Origin: Nitrobacter sp963807355
GTDB taxonomy: Bacteria; Pseudomonadota; Alphaproteobacteria; Rhizobiales; Xanthobacteraceae
Length of the DNA stretch: 64,000 bases
Direction of reading: 5' to 3'
Assembly (NCBI GenBank): GCA_963807355.1
Contig: CAWEBX010000015.1
Coordinates: 6,855 to 70,854 of the forward strand
Every line of letters starts with the position of its first letter. Within the stretch, counting starts at the first letter, position 1. The notes under the pieces are model-generated. The model was not told where the DNA came from. It did not search any database and worked only from the letters and a program-made list of their open reading frames with translations. The position numbers and the translations under genes are program-made. Below, in pieces: positions 47,824-57,268 of the stretch.

Positions 47824-48666
47824 TCATCCGGATGCGGATTTCGACAATGTCCGTGTGTCTTCGTCGTGCCGCCAGTTCTGTACGTCGATAAGAGGTTCGA
47901 TGCTTGAACCCTCAATCGCAAGACAGGTGAGGTGTCCTGTTGCAAAGGCGCCGGTATCGATATTTGCGCGATTCGAACGTATGTCGGGCGCGCGGACCGG
48001 AGTGTGACCGTGCACGATGAATTTCTCGAACGGCTTTTCCCAGGAAAGAAAATCATCGCGTATCCATAGAAGATCTTCCTCCCGCTGCCTGGCTATTGGG
48101 ATTCCAGGACGGATTCCGGCATGGACAAAACAGAAATCGCCGCTGCAGAACGATAGGTCAAGCGTTTCGAGGAAATTGAGATGTCGGGCCGGAATGGATT
48201 TGCCGAACTCGATCGCCAGAAGTTCTTGCTCGCAGGCACTTGGATTGATTGACGGTGTCAATCCGTAGGATGTCAGCGTTTCCATACCACCGAAAAGCCG
48301 CCAATCTTTGAGTGACGAGGGGTCATGAAGGAAGCGAGGAATGAACGATTTATGATTGCCCTTTAGGAAAACGGCTTCACGGGAGGTGGAGCATTCTACA
48401 AGGATATCAAGGACTTTTCGGGAATCCGGTCCGCGATCAACGTAGTCACCCAGAAAGACTATAAGCGAGCGATCGGACGGATGCCGATTGTCATCTACTT
48501 GGATTTGGAATAGCAATTTTTCAAGTAGGTCTGCGCGCCCGTGAATATCTCCGACCGCGTAAATGCGGATGCCATCCGCGACTTTGGCTTTTTTTTTGAG
48601 ATCCGAGGTTGCGCGCAATCTCCACATAAGCGGCACCCTTTGCTTATAGCGATTGACATCAAACAA
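47824..48666 (-). CDS. PPP-type metallophosphatase
   Basis: Intact, 280 residues. Calcineurin-like motifs in order: YAVGDIHGRADLLEK (GDxHG), VFLGDYVDRGPDSRKVLD (GDYVDRG), FLKGNHKSFIPRF (GNH but Lys instead of the usual Glu), FCFVHAGIRPG and FIVHGHTPVRAP. This is a two-metal serine/threonine or diadenosine-type phosphatase. Relatives occur in rhizobial polysaccharide loci, where they may act on the BY-kinase phosphotyrosine cycle or on lipid or sugar phosphates; this is inference. Convergent with the adaptor gene. Confidence 0.85.
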   Translation of the reverse strand: MFDVNRYKQRVPLMWRLRATSDLKKKAKVADGIRIYAVGDIHGRADLLEKLLFQIQVDDNRHPSDRSLIVFLGDYVDRGPDSRKVLDILVECSTSREAVFLKGNHKSFIPRFLHDPSSLKDWRLFGGMETLTSYGLTPSINPSACEQELLAIEFGKSIPARHLNFLETLDLSFCSGDFCFVHAGIRPGIPIARQREEDLLWIRDDFLSWEKPFEKFIVHGHTPVRAPDIRSNRANIDTGAFATGHLTCLAIEGSSIEPLIDVQNWRHDEDTRTLSKSASG

Positions 48667-48877
48667 TACTCAACTTTCAGCGTGACGAACATCCATCGAT
48701 CATATTAATTAATACTGGTGATAGTGTTTGCGCCAGAAGCGTATTATTCTGCGACAGACCGATCACTCCATGGGCCGGACCCGATGCGGCCTGGTTGACG
48801 GATCGCATTGACCGCAGCATGGCATCACGAAAAATTGCCGCGCGGTTCATTGTTGTCTTTCTGGAGTTGCACAAGAC

Positions 48878-49420
48878 ATGTCAAACGGAATGAGGTATCC
48901 AGCGCCTCGTGATACGGACGCATGGTTGGCGCTTATCCGGCAGTTCCTCAACGTGTTGGCGCGCCGGAAGAAAGATCAGTTTAATCGCCGCGTGTCCATC
49001 GGTGATCTATTGACGGAGCGTGCCGACAACGCCGCGATGTATGGGTTTGGTGAAGGCACCACCATGTACGATAACGTGCTCGTGCTGGGCGATGTGCGCG
49101 TGGGGCGTCATACCTGGATCGGGCCTGGGTGTATTCTGGATGGGTCCGGTGGAGGACTCGAGATCGGCGACTGGTGTTCGATATCTGCGGGGGTTCAGAT
49201 TTATACCCATCATACTGTAAAGCGTTCGGTGTCGCTCGGTGCTGAACCGGTAGACTACGCGTCGACCCGGATTGGAAACGGTGTTTATCTCGGTCCAAAC
49301 ACGATTGTTCAGATGGGTGTCGCGATCGGAGATCAGGCAGTGGTTGGCGCAAACTCGTTAGTCAATCGCAACATCCCGCCGCGGACTAAGGTGTTTGGGT
49401 CACCGGCCCGGGTCCGCTGA
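48878..49420 (+). CDS. Hexapeptide-repeat acyltransferase (WbbJ/LbetaH type)
   Basis: Intact, 180 residues. An N-terminal helix pair, then left-handed beta-helix turns: VLVLGDVRVGRHTWIGPGCI, LEIGDWCSISAGVQIYTHHT (active-site His), IGNGVYLGPNTIVQMGVAIG, VVGANSLVNRNIPPRTKVFG and the closing GSPAR. It transfers acetyl or another acyl group to a sugar hydroxyl; likely an O-acetylation step of this EPS. The upstream gap holds CATATTAATTAATACTGG at 48700-48717. Confidence 0.85.
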   Translation: MSNGMRYPAPRDTDAWLALIRQFLNVLARRKKDQFNRRVSIGDLLTERADNAAMYGFGEGTTMYDNVLVLGDVRVGRHTWIGPGCILDGSGGGLEIGDWCSISAGVQIYTHHTVKRSVSLGAEPVDYASTRIGNGVYLGPNTIVQMGVAIGDQAVVGANSLVNRNIPPRTKVFGSPARVR

Positions 49421-50229
49421 TCGGCGGCAGCCTCTCCTACTGCAGCCTCACTGCGCCCCGACTACGCTTTAGAGCGTTCACCAAAATCAAACGGAGCGCC
49501 GGCGCGCCACTCCGGCCACCCTCATGGGTTACCTCAACTCCGAGCATCGCATAAGACCGCAATTACTGTCGCCGCCCCAGCGACGACCTTAGCGCGGTGC
49601 TCGCTGCAATCTTAATGGTGACGTCCCCGTTCTTTAATATCAGCGCTCCGGCTCGTTTGACGGACAGATTCGCCCTAGCGGCATTGTTCCGCAGAAACCG
49701 ACCGCCTACCGAGAGCGGGCAGCTCGTGCCCGCCTCAAGACTTCAAAGAAGTTTTTTAGGCCTATCGCTGCCAGCCACCCGGTTCGCCGAGGGGTATCCG
49801 GCTTGTGTTGGTGGCCATATACGGCGCGGTTCTATGAATTTTCGAGAGCCCGAATTACCTAACAGACCGACATTTAAAGAAATTCGTTCCCGCGTGGGGG
49901 AGTGTATAATAGTTTATTTTTTATCTGATTAAGGGTACATTCAATTTATGGGTTCTTAACCTGCGTGGGAGCATACGTGCTCGGCTAAAGGGCGCGAGTA
50001 GTTCGATAGGCGCATGACCTCTATTTAAACTTAAGTTCTTCGGAGTGTAGGTTGGTCCTCACCATCGAATTCATTCGTCAGAAAAGCATCCCAGCTCAGG
50101 CTCAAGATCAGAGCCAGACGATGGCGGGCGCAGCGGCTGAACGAATGTCGCACGATCGAACGCGGCGACAGCAGTCTGGCCGACCGGACATGTTCTCAAC
50201 CCTCGCGCCGCTGGCGCGACGGAGTTCGC
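49421..50229. other. Long gene-free span
   Basis: 800 bases between the acyltransferase gene and the IS5 relic. No frame reads like a protein family and I saw no tRNA-like fold. AT-rich at 49900-49935. Confidence 0.4.
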
Positions 50230-50434
50230 GCCAACGTGTCAAGCCGATGCCAATACCGCGTCAACGCTCTGCGTTCAGCAAACGGCTCTATCGCAAGCGC
50301 AACCTGGTCGAACGCTTCTTCAATCAAATCAAAGCACTATCGTGCGGTCGCTCATCGCCGCTACGACGAACAGCGATCGATGAACTGTCCTCGCGACCAT
50401 CAAGCTCGCATCAATCCGCATGCTGAACGCGGCG
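50230..50434 (+). pseudogene. IS5-family transposase 3' fragment
   Basis: SKRLYRKRNLVERFFNQIK is the conserved end of IS5-type transposases (RNLVERFFNxIK, with the catalytic Glu). It is followed by KHYRAVAHRRYDEQ in the next frame. Only this part remains. It abuts the truncated rfbD gene and probably marks the deletion that removed most of it. Confidence 0.65.
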
Positions 50435-50676
50435 CATCTCAGGTTGATGACGTTGAAGCCTAGTTCCGGCTCTTCTTCAGCGCGATCGACAGCGGTATAG
50501 GCAGCTGGGTTGATGATCAAGTCGGGAGCAAATTTGTTGAGAGTATAACCAAGACTTTGCGGCGCGGAAAAATCGAATGTCGACCGTGAAGGAGCAATCA
50601 CTTCGTGCTTGTCCCTTAGGATCGCGAGCAAGGCGCCGCCGACTTGTCCAGTTGTCCCTGTAAGTAAAATCCGCAT
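50435..50676 (-). pseudogene. rfbD: dTDP-4-dehydrorhamnose reductase, N-terminal fragment
   Basis: Start ATG 50676: MRILLTGTTGQVGGALLAIL (NADPH loop GxxGQxG), FDFSAPQSLGYTLNKFAPDL, IINPAAYTAVDRAEEEPELG. The family text ends at about residue 80 (NPAAYTAVDxAE is intact) where the IS5 relic begins; the catalytic YxxxK and two thirds of the protein are missing. RfbD makes the last step to dTDP-L-rhamnose, so this cluster cannot finish the pathway unless another copy exists. Confidence 0.85.
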
Positions 50677-50864
50677 GTCGCAGCACCTCGATCTATGTTT
50701 TTCGATACGCCTGCGATATCCAACAGCCGCTGTCCATGGCAGAGCCGGTTGGCGAAAGCTGGAATTGAAAACGTAGCAACGACGTTGCGGGGTCGATTTG
50801 AATGCCGGGCACTCCGGTTATTCAGTTGAAGGTCGAAATCAAAACATCAGCCACGATCCTGGTC

Positions 50865-51419
50865 TCAGACTTCCCCGTAGCGCGGAAGACGAGAGATGTC
50901 CTTGAGCAGCGGGGCGGCGGAGTCGCGCGCAGAAAGAGAAGGGTTGTCGATCCCCCAGGCTATCGCCAGTTCGGGATCGTTCCAGCGCACGACGATTTCG
51001 TCCTTCGGACTGTAACTGTTATCGCACTTGTAGGAGAAATCGGCTGTGTCCGATAGCACAACAAACCCGTGAGCAAAGCCGCGCGGTACCCAAAGCTGAC
51101 GACGATTTTCATCATCGAGTTCCACGGCAACATGCCGGCCGAAGGTCGGGCTGCCCTGCCGGACATCCACGGCAACATCCAAAACGCGTCCTCTGGCGAC
51201 GCTAACGAACTTGCCCTGGCTCATCGGGTTCTGGAAATGAAGCCCCCGCAGCACGTCACGGCAAGACCGTGATAAATTGTCCTGCACGAAGGGCCGCGAA
51301 ATCCCATGTGCGGCGTATCTTTCCAGTTGATAAGTTTCCAGAAAGAAGCCTCTAGAGTCGCCGACAATCTTCGGCTCGATAATCAGTACTTCGGGGATCG
51401 TTGTAGTTATGACGTTCAT
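50865..51419 (-). CDS. rfbC: dTDP-4-dehydrorhamnose 3,5-epimerase
   Basis: Intact, 184 residues, normal length. RmlC cupin: EPKIVGDSRGFFLETYQLER, FVQDNLSRSCRDVLRGLHFQ (catalytic His), VDVRQGSPTFGRHVAVELD, LWVPRGFAHGFVVLSDTADF (the Tyr/Asp region), YSPKDEIVVRWNDPELAIAW. It converts dTDP-4-keto-6-deoxyglucose to the L-lyxo isomer. Divergent from rfbA with a 106-base promoter region between them; followed on the same strand by the rfbD fragment. Confidence 0.95.
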   Translation of the reverse strand: MNVITTTIPEVLIIEPKIVGDSRGFFLETYQLERYAAHGISRPFVQDNLSRSCRDVLRGLHFQNPMSQGKFVSVARGRVLDVAVDVRQGSPTFGRHVAVELDDENRRQLWVPRGFAHGFVVLSDTADFSYKCDNSYSPKDEIVVRWNDPELAIAWGIDNPSLSARDSAAPLLKDISRLPRYGEV

Positions 51420-51525
51420 TTAAAGAATATTTTTCGAGTGTGGCCAATTAACTACGTATATATATCGAGCTTGTGCCGTCGGCGCCGTTGGTTGCTAACT
51501 CTTCGTTTAACCCCTTTGAGGGCCC

Positions 51526-52410
51526 ATGAAAGGCATCATACTGGCCGGCGGAACCGGCTCCCGTCTCTTTCCGGTTACGACTGTCGTCTCCAAGCAACTG
51601 CTTCCGGTGTTCGACAAGCCGATGATCTACTATCCGCTTTCGGTGCTGATGTTCGCTGGAATCCGTGAGATTTTATTGATTACCACGCCTCAAGATCAAA
51701 TGCTATTTCAACGTTTACTCGGCGACGGCACCGATTTGGGATTGAGGTTCTCATATGCCGCTCAGGATCATCCCCGAGGGTTAGCTGACGCCTTCATCGT
51801 TGGACGCGATTTTATCGGATCAGATGCGGTCGCTTTGGTCCTGGGCGATAATATATTCTACGGACATGGCTTGCCCGAGCTTCTTACCAAGGCATCGGCC
51901 AGAAGGGTGGGGGCCACAATATTCGGCAATGTTGTCAACAATCCCGATCAGTACGGTGTGGTCGAGCTTGATGCTTCTGGCCGCGCCCTCTCGATCGAGG
52001 AAAAGCCGAGGAAACCGAAATCCAACGTCGCGGTGACCGGACTTTATTTTTATGACAACGACGTCGTCGACATTGCCGGCAGGATCGTGCCTTCCGCCCG
52101 CGGTGAAATCGAGATTACAGACGTTAATTCAGCCTACATGGAACGCGGCGATCTCTTTGTCGAGGTTTTGGGCCGCGGATTCGCCTGGCTCGATACCGGG
52201 ACGCATTCCTCGCTGGTCGAGGCCAGCCACTTTGTCCAGATCCTGGAGCAACGCCAGGGCTTACGCATCGCCTGCCCCGAGGAGATCGCGCTCCGTCAGG
52301 GTTATATTTCTCTGGAGCAGTTCGGTCGCGCGGCCAGCAAATGCGCGAAAAGCAGCTACGGCGAATATTTAATGTCCGTTTATCGTAACTTTGAGACGGA
52401 CCAATACTAG
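51526..52410 (+). CDS. rfbA: Glucose-1-phosphate thymidylyltransferase
   Basis: Intact, 294 residues. MKGIILAGGTGSRLFPVTTV (nucleotide loop), KQLLPVFDKPMIYYPLSVLM, LALVLGDNIFYGHG-type motif (VALVLGDNIFYGHGLPELL), VVELDASGRALSIEEKPRKP, WLDTGTHSSLVEASHFVQIL. First step of dTDP-rhamnose and related dTDP-sugar synthesis: dTTP plus glucose-1-phosphate to dTDP-glucose. Twelve bases before rfbB, so co-transcribed. Confidence 0.95.
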   Translation: MKGIILAGGTGSRLFPVTTVVSKQLLPVFDKPMIYYPLSVLMFAGIREILLITTPQDQMLFQRLLGDGTDLGLRFSYAAQDHPRGLADAFIVGRDFIGSDAVALVLGDNIFYGHGLPELLTKASARRVGATIFGNVVNNPDQYGVVELDASGRALSIEEKPRKPKSNVAVTGLYFYDNDVVDIAGRIVPSARGEIEITDVNSAYMERGDLFVEVLGRGFAWLDTGTHSSLVEASHFVQILEQRQGLRIACPEEIALRQGYISLEQFGRAASKCAKSSYGEYLMSVYRNFETDQY

Positions 52411-52422
52411 CAGGAGCACGTT

Positions 52423-53490
52423 ATGCGATTCGAAGGAGCGACGATTTTCGTGACCGGCGGCGCTGGCTTCATTGGCTCAGCGGTGTGCCGACATCTTCTC
52501 GCCGATACGCAAGCAAACGTCGTCAATCTCGACAAGCTGACTTATGCGGCGAATCTTAGCAATATCCCGAATGGCGTCAGCAACTCACGTTACGCGTTTG
52601 AACGGGCGGACATTTGCAACGCGCCGTTGCTGCGGCAGCTTTTTTCAAAGTTCCAACCTGACGCAGTGATGAACCTGGCCGCGGAAAGCCATGTCGATCG
52701 ATCGATTGATGGCCCAGGTGAGTTCATACAGACCAACGTCGTCGGCACGTTTTCTTTGCTGCAGGAGGCGCTGCGTTATTATCGCGGACTGACGGGTGCA
52801 CAGCGCGAAGGATTTCGCTTTCTGCACGTCTCCACGGATGAAGTTTTCGGTTCACTCGGGGAAAGCGGTTACTTTTCAGAAGCTTCACCCTACGCTCCGA
52901 ACTCGCCTTACTCGGCAAGCAAGGCTTCGTCGGACCACTTGATTCGGGCGTGGCATGAAACTTATGGGCTACCGACACTCCTTACCAATTGTTCGAACAA
53001 TTATGGTCCTTACCATTTCCCCGAAAAACTGATTCCTCATACGATCATCAAAGGACTGGCAGGCGAGAAACTGCCTGTTTATGGCGACGGGCGGAACGTC
53101 CGTGACTGGCTCTTTGTTGAAGACCACGCGAAGGCTCTTACGCTCATACTTGAGCGTGGCTTGGTCGGGCAGACCTACAATATTGGGGGATGCAATGAGC
53201 GAACAAATTTGCAGGTGGTGAAGGGCATTTGCGATTTATTGGACGAGCTTTCACCACATCCGTCTGGCTCTCGGCACGATTCGATCTCATTTGTTGCCGA
53301 TCGACCTGGGCATGATCGCCGCTATGCCATTGATGCTTCCAAGATAGAGCGCGAACTTGGCTGGAAAGCTGAGAAAAATTTCGAAAGTGGAATTGAAAGT
53401 ACGGTTCGCTGGTACATAGACCAGAAGCATTGGTGGCAGGCTATTCTTGCACGAGGTTACGTTTCAACCCGCGTCGGACTTGGTCAATAA
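52423..53490 (+). CDS. rfbB: dTDP-glucose 4,6-dehydratase
   Basis: Intact, 355 residues. TIFVTGGAGFIGSAVCRHLL (NAD loop), VVNLDKLTYAANLSN, MNLAAESHVDRSIDGPGEFI, FLHVSTDEVFGSLGESGYFS (catalytic TDE), YSASKASSDHLIRAWHETYG (YxxxK), NNYGPYHFPEKLIPHTI. Forms dTDP-4-keto-6-deoxyglucose. GGAGCACGTT upstream of ATG. Confidence 0.95.
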   Translation: MRFEGATIFVTGGAGFIGSAVCRHLLADTQANVVNLDKLTYAANLSNIPNGVSNSRYAFERADICNAPLLRQLFSKFQPDAVMNLAAESHVDRSIDGPGEFIQTNVVGTFSLLQEALRYYRGLTGAQREGFRFLHVSTDEVFGSLGESGYFSEASPYAPNSPYSASKASSDHLIRAWHETYGLPTLLTNCSNNYGPYHFPEKLIPHTIIKGLAGEKLPVYGDGRNVRDWLFVEDHAKALTLILERGLVGQTYNIGGCNERTNLQVVKGICDLLDELSPHPSGSRHDSISFVADRPGHDRRYAIDASKIERELGWKAEKNFESGIESTVRWYIDQKHWWQAILARGYVSTRVGLGQ

Positions 53491-54197
53491 CACTATCCGT
53501 ATCGGAACATTTTCAGCGCGCTCAGTCGCGTTTCCCTGAGTTTGAAGGTGGGCCTTTCGGCTGCTTTTAGCTTTGTAAGGTGTCCATGAACTGGCGTGGA
53601 AGATCTGAAGATCTATTAGGGACCTGAGATCCGAAGATGTTGCAGGCCCGGAGGTTCGGCTTCGAGGGGCCCAAGCCAAAGGGAAGGGGCTGCTCGCTGC
53701 AATATACTGATTGCCCAGAAATTGCTGCGTGACTTCTGGGAAGGCTCTCGATGAGTTGTTTTCGGCCACGGCAGCCACCACCGTGCTGGTGCCTAACAGG
53801 CTGAGATATCAGCAATCGACCGGCGAGAAGTTAACACGCCAAGCAAATGTGGCCGGGTAGCTATTTGTCCAGTCATAGCTCGCGAATCAGCACCGATTCG
53901 ATCATCAATGATCGTCCTACTGTATCGAAGTCCGATGCCGGTCGCCGATGCTCCTGGCACCTCCGCCGTGTATCTTTACCGCATGGCCTTAATTTTTCCG
54001 TAATAACAGTCCGAAATGATCGAATCGATTAGTTCCTTGCGTTTCCGATCGAATCTGCATTTAATTTCAACCTCAAGACGTAACTGCTCGGGCTAAAAAC
54101 CTATTGTTGAGTTGGGCGAATGCTGGAGACGTTTCACGAGTAAAGGCGCGCTGTGATAGGATAGATAAAGCTCAGCTAAGCATGGGGGAGAAGCATA
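53491..54197. other. Gene-free span before the H-NS-like gene
   Basis: About 700 bases with only short, stop-rich frames. 53990-54090 is AT-rich and should hold the promoter of the H-NS-like gene; GGGGGAGAAGC at 54184-54194 is its ribosome binding site. Confidence 0.4.
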
Positions 54198-54657
54198 TTG
54201 ACTGCGCAAATGCCCAGCACATTCACTCCGAGTGTATTGGAATTGATGACTCTCGATGAACTCTGGTCGCTGCATGAAGAGATAGGCAGCATGCTTACAG
54301 CTCGAATCCGGGCAGAAAAACTCGAGCTGGAAAAGCGTTTGGCTGTGCTTCATCGAGGAATGGCCTCGCCCGGGGGAGCAGACTGACGACGAATTTAGGC
54401 CAGTTGCCAAGAGGCGACGGAAATATCCGCGTGTTCTCCCCAAATACCGCAATCCTCAAAGTCCGTCCGAGACATGGTCAGGTCGGGGCAAGTTACCGCG
54501 TTGGCTAGTGGTTGCCACAGAAAACGGGCGACGGATCGAGGAGTTTCGGATCGTCGACGCAACCGTCCCTTCACTCTGGAGAGACAGAGAGCTTGAGGCT
54601 TCTGCGTGTGGGCTTGATACCATCTCGCCGCATTCGCCCGCAGACTTGCAAGTCTAG
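54198..54657 (+). pseudogene. H-NS-family DNA-binding protein (HvrA/H-NS type), one frameshift
   Basis: Start at TTG 54198 or ATG 54210. The N-terminal coiled-coil oligomerisation part MTLDELWSLHEEIGSMLTAR, AEKLELEKRLAVL is followed, after one extra T near 54383, by the basic linker RRRKYPRVLPKYRNPQSPSE and the H-NS C-terminal core TWSGRGKLPRWL. That core replaces the enteric TWTGQGRxP and inserts into the minor groove of AT-rich DNA. The frame then runs about 35 codons beyond the usual end. Such proteins silence or tune AT-rich loci, and many AT-rich promoters lie in this EPS region. Confidence 0.75.
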
Positions 54658-54783
54658 CGCATTGGGAGCTCTCTCGCGCTCCAAAAAGCGTAGCGCTCTC
54701 GTGACTATCCGGCGGAGCACACGGCCGACCCATACTGACCATATGCGAAGCGCTGCGCATCCGCCGTATCGAACGGAGATGAG

Positions 54784-56263
54784 CTAATAGGCGTTCCTGC
54801 CTCTTAGAACTTCCAAGGGTGTTTGCATCAGAATTACGAAATCAGTCCCAGTCGCCAATTGTCGATGTACCAGAGATCGCATTCCACGCGTCGCTCGATA
54901 TGTTCGGTTGTAGGAGTAGGGCCTCGATATCCATGGATCTGCGCCCATCCGGTTAGTCCCGGTTTTACGCGTTGGCGCAATGCATAATTTCTGACAAGCT
55001 TATCAAAGTGGTTGTCGTGGGCGACTGCGTGAGGCCTTGGTCCCACGAGCGACATGCTACCGCCTAGGACGTTGAATAGTTGCGGGCAATTCGTCGATGC
55101 TCGTCTTTCGAAGCCACCTGCCGACACGAGTGATCCGATCGTCGACGGGACGCGCTTGAACTGCTGAAAAGCCGTCTTCAAGGGTCGACATCGTTCTGAA
55201 TTTGCAAATTTTGAAACCGCGTCCGTTAAAACCAAGGCGATGCTGTCTGAAGAGAACCGGGCCGGGCGAATCCAGCTTTATTAACACCGCGACCATGACG
55301 AGCAGGGGCGCTAAGAGCACTAACACCGTGCCTGCTCCGATTAAATCGATGGCGCGTTTTGCCAAGTGCTCTGTGCGGGTCAATGGACCGCGCTGCAATT
55401 CCACGCGAGTCATGCCGCCGAGGTCGCAACGCGGTCTGTCGAAAATTTCTTTGGCGGCTCCGGTGGGGACAATCGTGACCGGGAAAGGCAACAATCTCAA
55501 TTCGTTTGCAAATGCTCGAATCTCCGACCAACGGTTCAGGTCCGCGGTGACGATCACTTCTTCAATATCCGAGCCCCGAATATGCTCTATGACATCTTTG
55601 GCGAGCTTTCGCCGCAGGTTCGAGCCCGCACCTCTCGGGGGCAGGGCAAATGTGGTGCTTACATCCAGGCCGACTTTGCATAACCTTCGGCTAATGGGGT
55701 CATGCCGTTGTGCAGAGTCGACAATTAAGGCCACCTTGCGGCCGGAGAACTTATGCTCGGAGAGTCCTTTTTTCAGCAGTTCCCGGATAATTGTTCGGTT
55801 GGCAATCAGGCCGATAATGCCAAACGCCGCAAACAGAATGTTCGTTGCACGCGAGAGTTCGCTGCCAATTTTCAAGGCAAAGACGATGCCCGCTAGCAGC
55901 AAGAACACACCCGCCCAAGCTACAAAAATTAGACGGATCTGACGCCGCCAAATAAGCAGTTCAGTCGGCTTGTATTGGCCCTGACATTTCAGCAGGAGAC
56001 AGAACAGAACCGCTACTAATGTCGCTGAACCCAGGGGTCGTTCCAATTCTATTTGCAGGCCTTCATTCAACTGATAGAAAAGGCTTGCGCAGTAGCTGGC
56101 CGAGACAATTGTCGCCACATCGAAGCCGATCGCCGCCGTCTCTATCCATTCATAGCGGATCGGCCATTTGCGAGCTCTTGTCTGAGAAAATCCGTTTCAA
56201 GTCGCGGGTCGCTACTTCTCCCGCTTCCGCGACCCCAAACTTCTGTCGGTTAACAAAATTCAT
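54784..56263 (-). pseudogene. EPS-initiating polyprenyl-phosphate sugar phosphotransferase (WcaJ/ExoY-like), frameshifted
   Basis: Start ATG 56263 (MNFVNRQKFGVAEAGEVATR), shifted frame near 56150, membrane helices (IVSASYCASLFYQLNEG, LIFVAWAGVFLLLAGIVFAL, NILFAAFGIIGLIANRTIIR), a Rossmann-like middle domain. Catalytic region: LAKRAIDLIGAGTVLVLLAP, IKLDSPGPVLFRQHRLGFNG, FKICKFRTM, then after an extra C near 55083 QLFNVLGGSMSLVGPRPHAV, RQRVKPGLTGWAQIHGYRG and ECDLWYIDNW. The end GRNAY is reached in a shifted frame at 54784. It transfers a hexose-1-phosphate to undecaprenyl phosphate, the first step of the EPS unit. Confidence 0.85.
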
Positions 56264-56639
56264 GGATAAGAAACCAATTAAAGAGCTCAAAAAATTAAAC
56301 AACTTGGCGTATTTTTCAATTAATTCAATATTAAAAATTAAATCGGTTGGCAAGTCAAGTTTTGTTAAGGGGTGGCCTCTCTGACCTGATTCTTCCCGAA
56401 AATTTCTGGGCGCAACCGCCGAATGCTATTCGTGTTTTTCCCCTTTTTTTGGGCATACCAATCAGGTTCGGTGATTGGGTTGGTGCTGGGATCCGGCTCT
56501 TCAACTTGGCTATCTTGGCGGCGTGTTTTTGCGAAGCGTGCTTGGGCGGTTCACCGCTAGCGTTAAGCTTCGTACGAGGAGCCGGATTTAGAGTGTGACC
56601 TGAGCCCCAAAGATCATCCAGCGATGGGAAGAATCCTTT
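56264..56639. promoter_or_regulatory. Promoter region of the initiating transferase
   Basis: Strongly AT-rich next to the start (56270-56350, CAATTAATTCAATATTAAAA). No supported gene. The rest (56350-56600) contains only composition-driven open frames. Confidence 0.4.
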
Positions 56640-56745
56640 GGTCATTTGAGCCGGAGCGGTCTTCCGTGAACCTCGACTGCTTCATCTCCGTCTCCCTCAA
56701 GGTGACGGACTCTACCCATTTTTGGAGGAAGTTCAGGGGCTGAGG
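56640..56745 (-). mobile_element. IS3-family left-end remnant, copy F
   Basis: Read leftwards from 56745: TGACCTCAGCCCCTGAACTT, a leader ending CTTGAGGGAGACGGAG, then ATG 56685 and MKQSRFTEDRSGSNDQ, the first codons of an IS3 OrfA with a shift. The same leader precedes the right-edge element at 63262. Only about 105 bases remain. Confidence 0.6.
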
Positions 56746-57163
56746 TCAAGTGAAACAACTGCCGGTGCCGTGAAATGGCGAACGTTCGCCCGTTATCGAT
56801 TGCTTTTGTCTTTAAAATTTCAGGTCGAGTTCAACTGTAAGGCGTTCCACAAGGTCTCCGACCTTCGGCGGAGGCTGAGCGCCGGGATCGCCGGTCGAAC
56901 CTGCAACAGGAAACCCAAGGCCGATCGAAGCGCTGGACAGACGGCATTAGCGAGCAAGTCTTCGGGGCGGGTACCGTCTGCAACGATCCATGGACATGGA
57001 AGAAGCAGAACAAGGCATCAAATCAAATAATGACGTGGGGGAGCCATGCAGTCGGCTAGACAGGCGCGCTGTATCTGGTTCCTTGGTAATTAAAGCGACG
57101 GCCAGCAAGAAACGAGCCCTATTGCCAAAGCGCGAACTAGGCCAACCGCCTCAAATGCATTAT
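56746..57163. other. Gene-free span
   Basis: No gene supported. The minus strand around 56820-56930 carries a short open stretch ending VERLTVELDLKF, which resembles the last strand of a beta-barrel but is too short to call. Confidence 0.3.
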
Positions 57164-57268
57164 AGCGTTTTCGAGCGGAAGTGGGTACCGGTTCCCGTGA
57201 AGAAACGCGTCAAAAACAACAACCTAGAGCTTCGCTTCTGATTTTAATCAGAAGCGAAAATGCTCCAG
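57164..57268. repeat. Dispersed palindromic repeat, copy 2
   Basis: GTTTTCGAGCGGAAGTGGGT, ACCGGTTC, GAAACGCGTCAAAA, then the palindrome GCTTCGCTTCTGATTTTAAT with CAGAAGCGAAAATGC. Matches copy 1 at 18440-18545 in order and spacing. It overlaps the possible 3' end of the Wza-like gene and could serve as its transcript end. Confidence 0.7.

Noticed and set aside
54501..54760. Minus-strand open frame opposite the H-NS-like gene
   Set aside because: No family features; the plus strand carries the H-NS C-terminal motif.
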